DNA from: Phoebastria nigripes
Lineage: Eukaryota > Chordata > Aves > Procellariiformes > Diomedeidae
Direction: 5' to 3'
DNA: 64,000 nt
Assembly: GCA_035582835.1 (NCBI GenBank)
Contig: JAYKAV010001787.1
Location: 62,001-126,000 of the forward strand
The position numbers and the translations under genes are program-made. The notes below the pieces were generated by a model, which did no database searches, was not told where the DNA came from, and worked only from the letters and a program-made list of their open reading frames with translations. Shown piece after piece: positions 1-12,700 of this stretch. Position 1 is the first letter of the stretch. Each line of letters begins with the position of its first letter.

Positions 1-2548
1 AAAAAGAGCAAACAAAATTTTACCTAAATCCCAAGACCTCATTATACTTTATATAGACAAGTTTCTGTTGAGACAAATTCTCCCCTCACTTCAACCAGCA
101 TCCTTCCTGACTCCTCTAACTCTTACGTTAGCAACAAGTGACAATGGAGGCAGAGATCTGGAGCTTGGACATATGGGCTTTTACTCACTATTTCATGGCT
201 ATAGCAGTGTTTTTAAAACACACTTTAAAATTCACCCAGTGCAGGAGGCCACTGCCCCTGAGGTACTATTTACACCCTATTTCAGGGCAGGAAAGCTCTA
301 TCTTAGGCTCTAAGTGGCACGCAGACCTGGAAGCAAGGTGAATTTCTTCCATAAATTTCTAGCACTTCTTTACCAAATGTATCCACAGTTCCAGCCTGTG
401 CAGATCCCATGCACAGTGCAAGATCAGACGCAATCCAAATTACTGGCTTAAACATGCTTGGAGCCTGCCACAGCTAAACCTGCTAAAATTGGGTCTCCCC
501 AGACTATGGGGGTTCAGTGGGTCCTGGGTGTTTTTAATGCCATCTTGACATGCCTGATTTCACAAAATGATGTTGCTGTAACAGTAACTTTCTATTGCAT
601 TGCATAGTGACTTCAGTTTTGTATAGAAAACCAGCAAATTTGGGTCTAAAATGAGGCAAGTTCATCACAGCACAAGGAAAGCCTAATCAGGGATTCTCAA
701 AGAGCACATGCAGGGCCCCTGTCCCAAGGGAGGACTACAGCAGAATCAGGACATCGTCTGACCAGGCGGGTGGTGGCACAGCTCTTGCTGCTCCTGCACA
801 CACNGGCGGGCATGGGGAGCCAGTGGCAATGGGGCTGTTGCAGGAGGCAGGGCAAAGCAGCTGGAAGAGGATGCGATCCCCCCCCCGGCCAATTTTGCTA
901 GCAAACCAGCAGCCTTAAGTCCTCAGAGAAGACTATCCTTCAATACCCAGGCAGTAATCATATAAGCAATGGGACATCCTAGGGAGAGAGGGAAGCCAAT
1001 TTCATGCTGCTCAAGTGGCACAGAGAGGTCAAATCACAGTAAAAATACGGGATATTTATCTCACCCCTTAGTGGTATTATGGAAACAAATACAGTACTTG
1101 TTGTGCAGCGCTCTGAAAATACGAAGTCCCACCTGAGTAGCAAATATTATCATTACAGGAGAGAAGATAAATCAGTACATTTGGGTATCATGACTTGAAC
1201 ATGTATTTGAGAAAACTGTGTGTGTGTTTAAAACTTCAGGGAACTTGACATAGACAGAGGTTGTGCATAACTGATGGGGAAAAAGGAGACGGAACAGCTA
1301 AGTGACTTGTTACTGGCCTCTCTTCAAATATTGATGGTCTGACCTTGCTCCCACCAAAATCAACGTGAGCCCAATCAGTCAATCAGATCTTGCTTGTCTG
1401 CTTCGGTACACGAGGTAAACTGCACACACACAGTGGGAAATTTTTCCAGTCTGGCCACTGGCTAGGTGAAACGAAGGCAGCTTGTTAGCAAGCAAACAGT
1501 ACATTTTGATATACCAACAGAAAGGATCAAAGAAGCCAGATAGTTCATTAAAAAACATGACTGCTCCAGTCAAATGTAGAGTAATCTAACCACGCACCTT
1601 GAAACTGCATTGTGAACTGGCCTGTATCAATGCATTAACATTGTGTACAAATACACCACATTTCCACAACATCTACATATATTTTGCCCGAGTAATAAAT
1701 GTCTTTGAATGATGTGTCTGATTGTAAATATTTATGAGTCATGCCATCCTTTTGAACACAATTTGTATCACATGGAACTGTTGTTGTAGGTGGAATATGT
1801 TTAACCTTGGCATCAGTAATTACTAAATTTGCTCTATGCTGTGCTTCTAAAATAAAGAGCAGGATTAGAATACAACAAAAAAACTACAAAAACGTTCATT
1901 TTTCATGGCAGGAAAACAGAATATAGAGATTTCAGTGGTAGGGGAGAAGTCTAAAATGTCAAGCTGAATTTGGAAGTGCATAAAATAGTGCCCATGCCCT
2001 GGTTTCCTTGACCCTATTCTGGAGAATAAATGAGCTAACAAGGAGAATAATGGATTTTCTATGTCTTACTCACAGAATCACACTTTCAGAGCTCAGGCCC
2101 GTGAATGAATTTCTTTCGATTGTACGTATATTTATATTGTCTTGAATATCTCTGAAAAATAGAATACAACAGAAACGACACCTTTTTGTACCTCTGTGAG
2201 CCTTTCAATATGATACGCTATTTCAAACACAGTATTTTCCCTTATAGTCAATTTGAGGAACTATTATAGGCAGGGGGTGACGACTTAAGTTTTTAAGACA
2301 TTTTGTCTGCAGAGCACAAACCTTCCTGGTAAAAAAGGCTGGAGCAAAACATTTCCAACACCCCCATACTTTCCTCCCAAATAGGCTGAAGCCATTAAAA
2401 TGTATAAAAGCTCGGGTCTTATAACCCTGAGGCGGATGAAATAATTCCTCCAGCAAACATACTGCCCAGAAAATGCAAGCTGAGGGGCTGCGAGGCCACC
2501 ACTTCTTGCAGCCTCCCAACCAGAAGAAGGAAAAGCCATTAGCCTTTT
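1..2548. other. Unique non-coding DNA, no gene seen
   Basis: Short frames only. A run of nine C lies at about 880. Around 1640-1860 there are AATAAA-type words (AGTAATAAATGTC, CTAAAATAAAGAGC) in AT-rich DNA that could belong to a 3' UTR, but no upstream coding frame supports this. A TATAAAAG word at 2403-2410 lacks supporting promoter features. Confidence 0.5.
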
Positions 2549-2645
2549 TGGCCTGATTCAGCAGGGTACCTACCAGCCCACGAATAATTCCCCTGCCGAT
2601 GTCAACAGGGTTGCTTATAAGCTTTGTATGTGCTTAAGAACTTAA
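2549..2645. repeat. Old palindromic MITE-like relic
   Basis: The left arm GGCCTGATTCAGCAGGGTAC and the right arm around TTTGTATGTGCTTAAGAACT resemble the two ends of a self-complementary element that recurs in sauropsid genomes (consensus idea: GCCTGATTCAGCA, then GTACTTAAGCATGTGC, then the reverse). The central GATGTCAACAGGG resembles the usual TGACTTCAATGGG core. The family name is not known to me. The similarity is recalled, not computed. Confidence 0.45.
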
Positions 2646-3100
2646 GACGCGGGACCCCTGTCAATGCAGTTTGTTGAAGTAGGCATTTCACTCTTTCAGC
2701 AGTTTTGAGTGATATGAAAAAAGGAACGGCAGATATACGTTCTGTTGCTTGCTCAAAATAGACCTCAAAGAAGTTAAACAGTATTACTCATAATTTAGAC
2801 TGGGGATATGGTTGTTTTCATGCTGTTTCTGTTGGAAAGCACGGAACAAAATGAATTATCTGCAAAGCTTGAAATTAAGCGTGTTCCAAAATTATCTCAT
2901 GCTGACAGCGGAATACGGCCACAACTGTGCATTGACACTTACACAGAGGCCTCATTCTGCAAACTGAGGTCAGCAAGGTAGGAGAAGGGAGGGAGCGCAG
3001 CACCCATACAAGTGAAGTGTATCCCTCTGCTAAGGATCTGCACGAGCCCTTTATAAACACCAATGACCCATCAAGACCTATCTTTGGAACTTACATATTG

Positions 3101-3160
3101 GTACAACTGAAGCCAATGGGAATTTTCTTATTGACCTCAGTGGGGCCAGGGTTTGAACCA
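3101..3160. repeat. TCAATGGGA-type sauropsid relic
   Basis: ACTGAAGCCAATGGGAATTT is followed at once by TATTGACCTCAGTGGGGCCA. The two halves are loosely reverse-complementary around the TGAAGCCAATGG and TTGACCTCAGTGG motifs, the signature core of the palindromic relic family seen elsewhere in this window. Confidence 0.4.
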
Positions 3161-3712
3161 AGGTCTAGTTTGGGACTCAAGCAGTATCAAGGCCTACTTA
3201 TTCTTACAGGAAAGTGACGAGTTTCACCTGAAAAAAAATTAACTCTTGCTCAGCAGGACACAATAATTCAAGTCTAGTTAAGGCTGATGATAAACATAAA
3301 GGTATACAGGAGGAAGGCTCTGTAGCTCCGTATCTGTTGCATTTGCTTGATGGTTTCGGGGAGCCCTGAAGTGCAGTTCTCAGAATTACCTATGTCAGGT
3401 GTATTACAGAAATTTATTTCTTGTCTTATATGTGCGTGTACTACATTCAGGCATCCCCCTCTATGTTTTCTATGCCTTTTTATTTCTATTAATGGCCATT
3501 ACTAAGACAATTGCAGCTTGAAATCTTCTAATCAAAGATTTGAACATGCAGAACTTTGCCTGTGCATTAACAATATATCTTGTCCAAAGGAAGAGAAGAA
3601 ATAGTTGCTTATTTCCTGGGTTTTCTGCTTTCAATTATACTAAGACCTGATTGAAAAAATTATGTCAAGATCTTTTTCAGCGAAAAAAAATCAAGCTTTT
3701 TCTGATATGCAT

Positions 3713-3751
3713 TTTTTACAGAAAAAAAAGGTGTTTTTACAGAAAAAAAAG
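3713..3751 (+). repeat. Two 18-bp direct repeats in an A8/T5 tract
   Basis: TTTTTACAGAAAAAAAAG occurs perfectly at 3713-3730 and 3734-3751, separated by GTG. A further CGAAAAAAAA block lies just upstream (from 3681). The T5 and A8 arms can pair. Nearby T-rich runs at 3781-3790 and 3892-3912 make 3660-3915 a low-complexity island. The open frames here are artefacts of composition. Confidence 0.85.
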
Positions 3752-4639
3752 CCTGCTTTCACACAAAATTTTACACAATTTTTTTTTTTCATGTTGGCAC
3801 TGGAATTTTCCATAGGAAAAAATATTTCATTCTCTGGACAGTTTTACTGCCAGTGAAAAAAATGAGCATGGTAGAGATATTTCCCTGTGATTTTTTTTTC
3901 TTTTTTTTTTTCTCTGTGATGTGGCTACCTCTCCACAGAAAACAGCTCCGAGATCAGCAACTCTTCCCATGCAGGCCAGAGAACTGTCACCAGGTGGCAA
4001 CAAATTTCCACTGCCACCAGCCTGGTTTGGATTTCAGCTGGTGAAAGAGGAGTAAAAGGCTGTTATCCATCCCCTGGGCCATCCAGGCACACACTCACAG
4101 CGTAGTTAAAGGAAGAGTGGTCTGTAAATAAAAAAATAATGCTTTGTGGAAGGGATACCTAGAGAGAACTGAGAACAGAGACCTTTCGGGCCACATTATC
4201 ATCAATGCCTACAAAATTACAACCCAAAACATTACCATGAAGCTAATAAGCGAATACAAGGGGAATCACATCTTGAAAGGGTTTGTTGGAGGAGGACAGC
4301 ATCCAAAGGGAGCTTTGAAAAGCAGACATTAAAACTTACAGTAAAACTTTCTGGAAAGAGTGCACCTTATGGACAGCAGGTAAAAACCGAAGGCCAGTGT
4401 TTGATATTAACCTAAGGGGGAGAGAGCAGATGAAGATTATTCACTTTGCCCCAGGAACGAAGCAATAATTAACAAAGAAGAAAGAACATTGGACTTACTT
4501 AAAATGGCAGCCACAAAAGGCAGAGCTTAGCCACAAATGGTGGGTTTGCCCATAGGAAACTTGACATTGTAAAGTAAGAAGTTTTTTCTCCAAAGCACGA
4601 GCTGAATTCTGCCCCACTGAAGTCAAGGGAGAAACCCTA

Positions 4640-7600
4640 CCTTGGATAATTACACAGTCCCTCCTGATGATCTCAGGAAGCTGTCGGTATTAATTTCCCA
4701 ACCATATTCTAAGAAATCAAGTGCACTGACACAGGATAATTATTTTCATAGTAGCTCTTTTAAGACAAAAGTATCAACTCACCACAATTTTAACCTTCTA
4801 CTCTAGTAGAGAATACATTAATTCCACTGGAAATAACACTATTTCATGGAAGTAAGAGAGAATTAGGACGCTTTATTTCCCAGCACCTCCAATAGCGTGG
4901 AACCAAACACATGGGAACGTTTCAGCAGTTTGTGTGACTGGAAATGGGCCTGAGCCTCCATATTTAACGACCCTCCCACCGCGTCGAGCATCACTGGCCT
5001 CTGTGTTACGGTTCCTGTCCATGAAACACCATCCCAGAAACACTGACTCTGAAGGACAACCCTGTGCCCACAGCCAGCGAGGAAACACGGTCACAGGTAT
5101 CCGCAGAGATGTACACTGTCTAATTTAAGCAAATTTTGTCATCTAGAGCAGTAGCAAGGACAGGACAAACATGGTATTGCCATGCAGCAGGAGATGGCTG
5201 ATGGCTGTTGATGGCTGGAAGGAGGGCTGAACACAGGCGGGAGGAGGAGCTGGACCGGGCTGGGCTCCGACCGGCTGGGAGTTTTTCCCCAGTCACCAAA
5301 TGTCTCATTTTGACTCTACCAAACAAAGAGAAAATTTGGGATCTTGAAAGTTTAGTTATCTCTTTAATATGTGAGATGGTAGACAAGGTAACCTTTCACT
5401 GAGAATATTGGTTTCTTAAGGAACGTATTAGTAGTATATGGAAGGTATTTTTTACCTTGGCACTTAAACAGAACAATATTCTTTCATCATTACTGGATGT
5501 GATTTTTTTTTGCAGATTCATTCCTGAATAGTTGAATGGTGATGAAAAGCACTGGTTGAGACTGGAAAAAAGTAACAGCATTCATTTGATGTTTATTATG
5601 AACCTAGATTATTTCAGGAGAGTTGCAACCTTTCAGGTTTCATAACCTGAACTGAAACTGAACACCTCCACGTGACAACCAAATCCTACATTCAGGCACT
5701 CAGGGTGACACNTAGGTCCATAAAATAGTCATTCACTTGCATTAAGTACCGCTCTGACCTCCCTGAGGTGGTATCTGGATATCCTCAGATGTTGAAAAGC
5801 CAGCTTGTTATCTGTCTCATAACAAAAAGCAATGCATTATATGCAGGAAAAAATAAAGAAGCCAATTTGGGAAAGTTGCTGAAATGTCATGACTGTTTTG
5901 TCTCAGGAGTCAGAGTGGTCTGACATTGCATTAGCTTAAAACTAACAGCTGTCACATGTGACCAAGCAAGCTCTACAAAAATGCCTTTGAAAAATTATTA
6001 CATATAGTTAAATAGAAAGCATGATTAATGAAGCAGGTGGATTTCACAAGGCCCTTATTATTTAAAGTACTTCTGCACTCATACTTTGTAAAAGGAGTTA
6101 GCCGAAAAAATTAGAAGCAATAGAAGAAGAACCTGTAACTCCCCCCTTACAGTATTTTAAAGTACACTCTCTAAATTACTGGAGATGTACAGGGTGTTAG
6201 TTGAAAGCTGCCTTTAATTTTAAATGCTAAAAATTCATGCAATTCTTTTTACGAGCCACTTGTTAAATACAAATTATGGCATGCATTTCCTTTAGTACGT
6301 AAATGAAGAAGCAAGCTGCTGCCAAGTAGTGTGTGGCTATTGCAGGACAGAGGAGAACACATGAGAAGCTTTCCTTTCTACAGTACTTTCCCAAGAAAAT
6401 CTCAATCCTCATGTTGCAGTAATGAAAGATGATGGTACTCTAACATATGCTATTCAAACACTGCTCCAATGGCAACTTACTCCCAACATATCAAAATGCC
6501 ACACTGGTTAGCAGGGCTTTTACCATACATGTGTGAAAAGACACGTTCAAGGCCTTGGGTGATGCCATAGTCCTGACTTTTCCAGTAATCCCAAAGTGTT
6601 CAGGGCTCAATTTGTACTGGTGTCAACTGAGCAGCATGAGATGAAAAGGAAAGCATCTTTGATAAATCATTACATATTGAAGCAAATCTACAGGTGGCAC
6701 AAAGCACTGATTGCACAGAGGCACAGAATGGTGATTAGGAGCAGGAGAGGATGTTCTTTTAATTAATTGCAGAAAAAGAACTAAAAAAATATTTAGCTAG
6801 ACTGCAGCCTAGATCATCCCTCTCTTTTTATTCAACCAGCAAATCTCCAGAGGCCTTTAAGTGGATAATCTTGTTAGAATGTAGATAATCCAATTTACTG
6901 AATATCTTTCCTGCAGGACAGTTTTGTCAATATATTTACCATATAACGTATACATCCTTAGCAGCCTCACTTTAAACAAGTGTCCTCTTTAATCTGTGTT
7001 ATAACTGAGTCCCCCCTTGCCATGCATAAACAGCTCCGTAAGAACCTGTTTTTCAGATGGCTGATGGCTGCTTTCCAAAGCATTAATTGTCCTTCTCAAA
7101 AGGCTTACTGGAGTCAGCACTTAAGAAAACATAGCACCATGCTCAGCAGAGAAAAAAAATCTTGCAGAAACTAATTCCTGAAAGATTCTGGCTGCTTATC
7201 TCCAGATACAGCAACACGCCTGCTCTTTTTTACGCCAAATTAGTAGGAGCTACTCCGACAAAACTGGGAACACAGTTTACCTCATGAACTTATTGTGGGT
7301 ATTTGCTAAATTGCAAACCCAAGGTAGGCAGAGATAAATACAACATCACTCAGGAAACGTTATTTTTCTGTCCCTTAATCATGCTGGTTACTTTATACTG
7401 CACGTGAGCCTGACTCCAGCAAGAGATTCCTCTGACTCATGTGTCCCAGCCTTGCAGGCTAAGCTGAGCCTATAATCCACAACACCCACTTCTGGGGCAA
7501 GGTCTTTAACCGTGAGGCTGCCATGTAAAAGGAAGGAGTGGAGCATCACTTCTTTTTATTGAAGAGCCAACTCCATGCAAAGGGTCAGCGATTTTGTGGA

Positions 7601-9680
7601 CTTCGCTGCATCTGCAGCAAATACAGGTTTGGGTCTAGGAAGCGTGCCAGGTACACATGTGTCAGGTCCTCCACGAAATAAGACCAGGAAGGTACAAGCA
7701 GCTGCAAGACTTTGGAGCTGGGCTCTGCTCTCCACCATGCAAACTATTTTGCAGATAAAAAGCATGCTTTTGCGACCTACATTTCCCCTCCCCTCCAACA
7801 ATCCAGCTGTATGCCCTCAAAATTGCTCTAAAAGGAGTGTTACATTTAAATCTTTCTATTTTAAGCTGAGATTGCTTAATACAGGGTGTTGACACATTCA
7901 CTGTAAAAAAGAACCAAAGGACACAGATTACACAAGAACTAATTTTGGAAAGAAAATAGGTTTGAAAAGCCATCACTACATTATTAAACAGACAATGCCA
8001 CAACTCTCCTAATGAGAGCCAGATAAATAATCTTGTACCCATGAAAAGGTCAATAAGTTACCATTTTGAAGCAGTCTGTCTCTTTGGCCTATATCCAAGA
8101 CGACCAATTAACAATTCTCTTCACTGCTTCTAAAAGACTGGTGAGAAAGTTAAGGTTGCATTTTTCTAGAACGTTTAGAGTATTTCAGCATTGCATTTTT
8201 TTAGCATTTTCCTCTACTTAGTGTTTTTGCCATACCAGTAATGATGATGCAGGAGACAAAGGGAGTGGGGTGAGTGGGAAATGTATTTGTACCCAAGCTG
8301 ACAGAGATAAATGCATATTAATGTTCAACAGCTAGTGGCTGTAACAAGCCCATGAAGCTGTTGAGAGGACGGACAAGGCTAGCCAGAGCTTCTTGCCGGC
8401 CTATAAATAAGACCTAGTGGTGATACAACTATTTTTGAAGCAGCATAGAGAAAGCCTTGCAAGCAACGTGTTGCAAAGGTCATTAAACTGATGGGCTATG
8501 GTGCCTAGGCTCAGTCTCAGGCATTAACACTGATTAATTTTTCTCTTTCTTTTTTATGAAAACTGTGAGATTTTCTGAATTGTGTTTTAACAGTTCTGTC
8601 ACAGCCACAGCACTGTCATGAGGAATCAGACCACGCGTCTCGTACCCTGCCAGACTGCCACCGCGGCTGGAAACTTCAGAAGAACCACAATGAGCCCAGC
8701 AATGGGCAGGCACCCGACTCCCCCTGCTTTGGCATGCTGGTTGCAGCTGGGTCTCGCTATACCTCTTTACACCAAGATACAAGGGTGCCTGTGCCAGCTG
8801 TTCTGACTGGTGGGTCAGACCAGGAAGGACTACAGAGGTCTATGGCAGGGTCTGCAGCAGAAGGTTGGGCCAAGGACCTCCCTGAGTACAGGCCTCCATC
8901 TCCAGCTCTGCTGCCTCAACATGGACCATTTGGGAAGCTGGCATGGACCCCAGCTGGGGAGAAGATACACCACATGGGCAGCAGGAGTACGTCCCAGTGG
9001 GACCAGCATCAGGTTTGCTTTTCCACTCGCACACAACCCCGTGTATGGTTGGACAGAATCTCCTAATTTGTTTTGTGACAAGATATTTATGAAATCACTT
9101 GCTATTCCTTCCTAACATCCAGCAGTTAATGGGAGAATTAGGCTGTGATGTACAAAGGTTTGTTAGTTTCCCTTCATGGCCTTAAAATTTTTATCATTTC
9201 TCGAATAGCTGTTGATAGCATTTCCATCCACACAGATGCTTAACCCTTTTCTGAATTATTTTAAACTCTAGTCCCACATGAGCTCCCCTCAGCATCTTGC
9301 CTTATATTTTCACTAATTAACCCTTCCTCGTATGTCACTGGAAGCTGAATACCAGGACTGGGTTACCATTACCAACTGCCATTTTGCAGCCTTCCATCAA
9401 GATTTCTGCTTTCTCATTAAATTAACAGTCCTATTCTCTCAAACAGTAAAACTCTGCCTTTTCAAGGGGAGGTTTCTAAAAGGGCAAGCACCAATGAGTG
9501 AAACAAGGTGATGGAGAAAATGGCAGTCTTTCCTACAGAAATGTGCCAAGAGAGGGCATGAAGGTATAACTGTACGTGGAGAGAGTGACCTGAGCATGAT
9601 GTAACTCGGCATCACACCCAGCTCACTGCTACGTAGAAGGCTCCTACAGGGACTTTGTGTCCTGCTCCTGATCCCTATGG
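4640..9680. other. Unique non-coding DNA, no gene seen
   Basis: AT-leaning DNA with one N (5712), the E-box palindrome at 5951 and no recognised repeat. Frames in 7556-8042 and 8618-9115 overlap on both strands and resemble no protein. CTATAAATAAG at 8401 is an isolated TATA-like word. Confidence 0.5.
5951..5962. promoter_or_regulatory. Perfect palindromic E-box / M-box-like site
   Basis: GTCACATGTGAC is a perfect 12-bp palindrome containing TCACATGTGA, the extended E-box preferred by MITF/TFE-type bHLH-Zip factors. A CAGCTG E-box overlaps its first base (5946-5951). Function is inferred from the motif only. Confidence 0.3.
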
Positions 9681-9684
9681 TATG

Positions 9685-9733
9685 AATTGGTGTAGCTCCA
9701 CTGAAGCCAAAGGTGTTGCCCTGATTTATACCC
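9685..9733. repeat. TGTAGCTCCACTGAAGCC relic
   Basis: ATTGGTGTAGCTCCACTGAA and the following GTTGCCCTGATTTATACCCC match the GGTGTAAATCAG/AGCTCCATTGACTTCAATGG core common in sauropsid genomes. The arms TTGGTGTA and TTTATACC are loosely inverted. Related cores sit at 41303-41345 and 37087-37116. Confidence 0.4.
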
Positions 9734-12700
9734 CCTAGCACAGCTACCTCAAACCTTTTCATTAGCACAAAAGACACATTCAGACTCTCAGAGCCATGAA
9801 GCCTGCACCTTTTGTACTATTTATAGTCAAACAAGAGGGGTTTTTTCCTTGCCTCCTAAAATGAAGGCACAGAGGGGATGCAGCATAAATCCATTAGTGG
9901 AGTAAACACCAAAGATGGATTTTATCAATTTAAATTAGAGAAAAGTTTTGGCACAAGAATGAATGTGAATGAAGTGGCCATGAATAAAGTTAGAGAAAAT
10001 TTTCCAGTCATCAAATCATTGAGTTTCTGGAAAAGCCTCCCCTGGAAAAAAAGAGAGAAAGCAGGGAACAGTGGAGAGCATAAAAATTGTCAATAAAGCA
10101 CTTAATTAATGGGATACATGGAGTGGAGCCAGTAAGAAATGGGATACAGTAGTCTGGGGAGTCTCTTCCAGTCCTGTGTGCCCACAAGAGAGAATACCTT
10201 GAAAAGTACCCAAAATATATTTTCCTCTGATTTCAGCCAGTGAGTAGAACTAGCTAAAGAGGAGCGGGGAATGGTTAGTTAGACAAGCAATCCTCTATAT
10301 TTTTAAACTGTTGCTTCTATAGGTCATAGGAGAGCTGCTGCAGCTGAATTTTTATACAGGTAGCATGTCTGAATGTTTGAGCCAACATGTATGAGAGCAT
10401 GGAATGACAAATGTTCAAAAGAGGGAGCATCCACTAAAGTAAAGAGAAAAAAATCCACTACTTCAGATATTTAAAGTGGGGATTTACCTTTTCCTCATGA
10501 CCTATAGTTTATGTGTCCCACATTTAAAAAATCATTGAAATTAGTGTGTTCATTACTGTGTTCACATTTCTTCTTCTTGTTCTTCAATTTTGTATGAGAT
10601 AAATGCGCTCCCATTCTTTCTAACCATCTGTATACCTGACAACTGTACTTCCCATAGCAGCTTGTTCTGGGGATTTTACATGGGATAAACAAATGCTGTG
10701 TTTTCGTTCATAGGTAGCCAGAATAACTCAAAGACAGCAGTCACTGCTGAATGACTCAGGCTTGAAACGAAAGGAAAAAGGCATATGATTTCTCCTCATG
10801 ACAATGCAAATTTAAAGCTTTATTTCCCTACTGCCAAGAGAAATATGTGTGTTTCAGTTATGGACATAAAAAAGTTAAAGTTTANCAAGGTTCCTGGTGA
10901 ATTTGATAAAGCAGATCGACAATCCTACCGCAATTCTAACCACATATTCCACTTCAATGAGGGTTTAAACTATAATGGTTTGTGTAGCGCTAAATACACC
11001 TTATCTCTTAAAGTCCAAGCCTTAAATCTCAAATCTTAAAGTTCAAATTCAAACCAATGCCTCTTGGCATTTTTGAGCTCAGAACCTGTCAGATGCTAGT
11101 GATTTTCAGAGACCTTAAACACTCATTAGCTTACTGGGAGCTATGCTTATTAGACCACTGACCTGATTTCATCCCGTCTTTCAGAAATATATAACCAGAC
11201 AATTAAGCACTTACTCTTACGTACTCAAATGTAGAAATCATGTTCAGGCTTCTTGAATGAGTAAGGCTTCTTGTGTAAGTAAGGAAAACAAGGTTAGGTA
11301 TATGTGTTCAGGTGGATGGACATACAAAAGTTGAGCTAATATCCTGCTGGGTGTATATGCCATTGTTCAGCAAAGAACACCATGGGAGCTTATTTAAGCT
11401 ACGGCCATTAAAAACAATTACTGTTAAATGGAGTTCATTAGACTTCATTGGGGTTTTATGCAGAGGAGAGATTATTAGTCATGTTAAGATCACGTGCTAA
11501 AAGCTGTGAAAATATTTTTGGGTAACAGTTTATTTTAAGGATGGATTCAATTATCACTGAATTGTGATGGCAACCCCATGGGAACAGATGTGGCAACCAC
11601 AGTTGTGCAAGCGGCATTCTTGATGAGGCTGGCTAATGAAATAAAGTTATACCATACACCAATATGTTTGTATTCTAAGGTTTTAATCATCTCACATCAA
11701 GCGTTAATGAAAACCATTGCTATAGCACTGCCATTGCTAAAGAAAAGAGAATTTGAATGCTTAATACCATGTGTATGAAGTATAACAGAAGGCAGAGCCA
11801 TAGCAAAGACAGATGAGAGAGATTTTGTCCCAAAGCTCTCAGGAGGAATTTCAACCTAAAGTTGTTTTTATAGACAGAAAAAAGGCCCAGCTCCTTTTCT
11901 CATCACTCAGTTTCAACCTGTTGCTTAGAAAGGCTCAAGGATCTTATGTGTGTGAATACTCCATGGAGGGTATTATCTTCAGCTTTTCTGAGGACCNTGT
12001 GCAGGCTTGGGGATGAAATTGTGGATTGACAATGTGCAACTAGCAGGGGGAGAGGGCATTATCCTGTCTTATTACCAAAAGTGCTCAGGTTGGACAGAAA
12101 CACATCTGTATCATTCAAAATGATTATAGTACTGGCAAAGAGCAAAAGATCTTACAAATATCTGAGGCTTGGAAGGTGTTGGAAGGCATCTTGATCAATG
12201 TACACGAGGTTGTTGGCCTTCTCAATTCTTCTGCAAAGAGAAAACGAAACATCAGAGGAAATATATCAATATATTGATCTTAAAATATCTGTGGTTGCCC
12301 CATGATGTAGTGGTACTACATGCTGAGATTTCCTTTTTGACAGCAGAAGATCTGCACGATTTCAAAGAGCNGCCTACCACAGACCGGCAGACCCCACCAC
12401 CTTTTGATATCAGCAGTGGTTTGAGGATAAGTTTCAGGCTGACCAGGGAAAGAAAGGGACAGTTAGATAAGACGATGGAAAAGACAAAGGGAGATTTCAA
12501 ATGTTCCTTTATCGCTATGAATTCTTCAGAGCCTACCTGAAACAAACTGCAAAACCTTTAATACTTGCCTATAATGAATCTTTATAATTGTCTCCTTTGA
12601 ATTTAGATTGCTCATTACTTACATTTCATGTAGTCTGGGAAGGTTGGAAAACACATTTGCTTCTATGACCTCCAAGGCATCATTCTGTGAGATCTCTCTG

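Noticed and set aside
1690..1860. AATAAA words suggesting a 3' UTR end (similar at 30100-30120)
   Set aside because: AATAAA is frequent by chance in AT-rich sequence; no coding exon upstream.
2403..2410. TATAAAAG core-promoter-like word (also TATAAATA at 8402 and 60143)
   Set aside because: Isolated words in AT-rich DNA with no CpG island, initiator context or downstream coding exon.
3660..4044. Lys/Phe-rich frames
   Set aside because: Direct translation of A8 and T-rich low-complexity DNA.
7556..9115. Several overlapping frames of 80-126 codons on both strands
   Set aside because: Overlap in different frames, non-ATG starts in part, no motif, no splice support; lengths fit chance.
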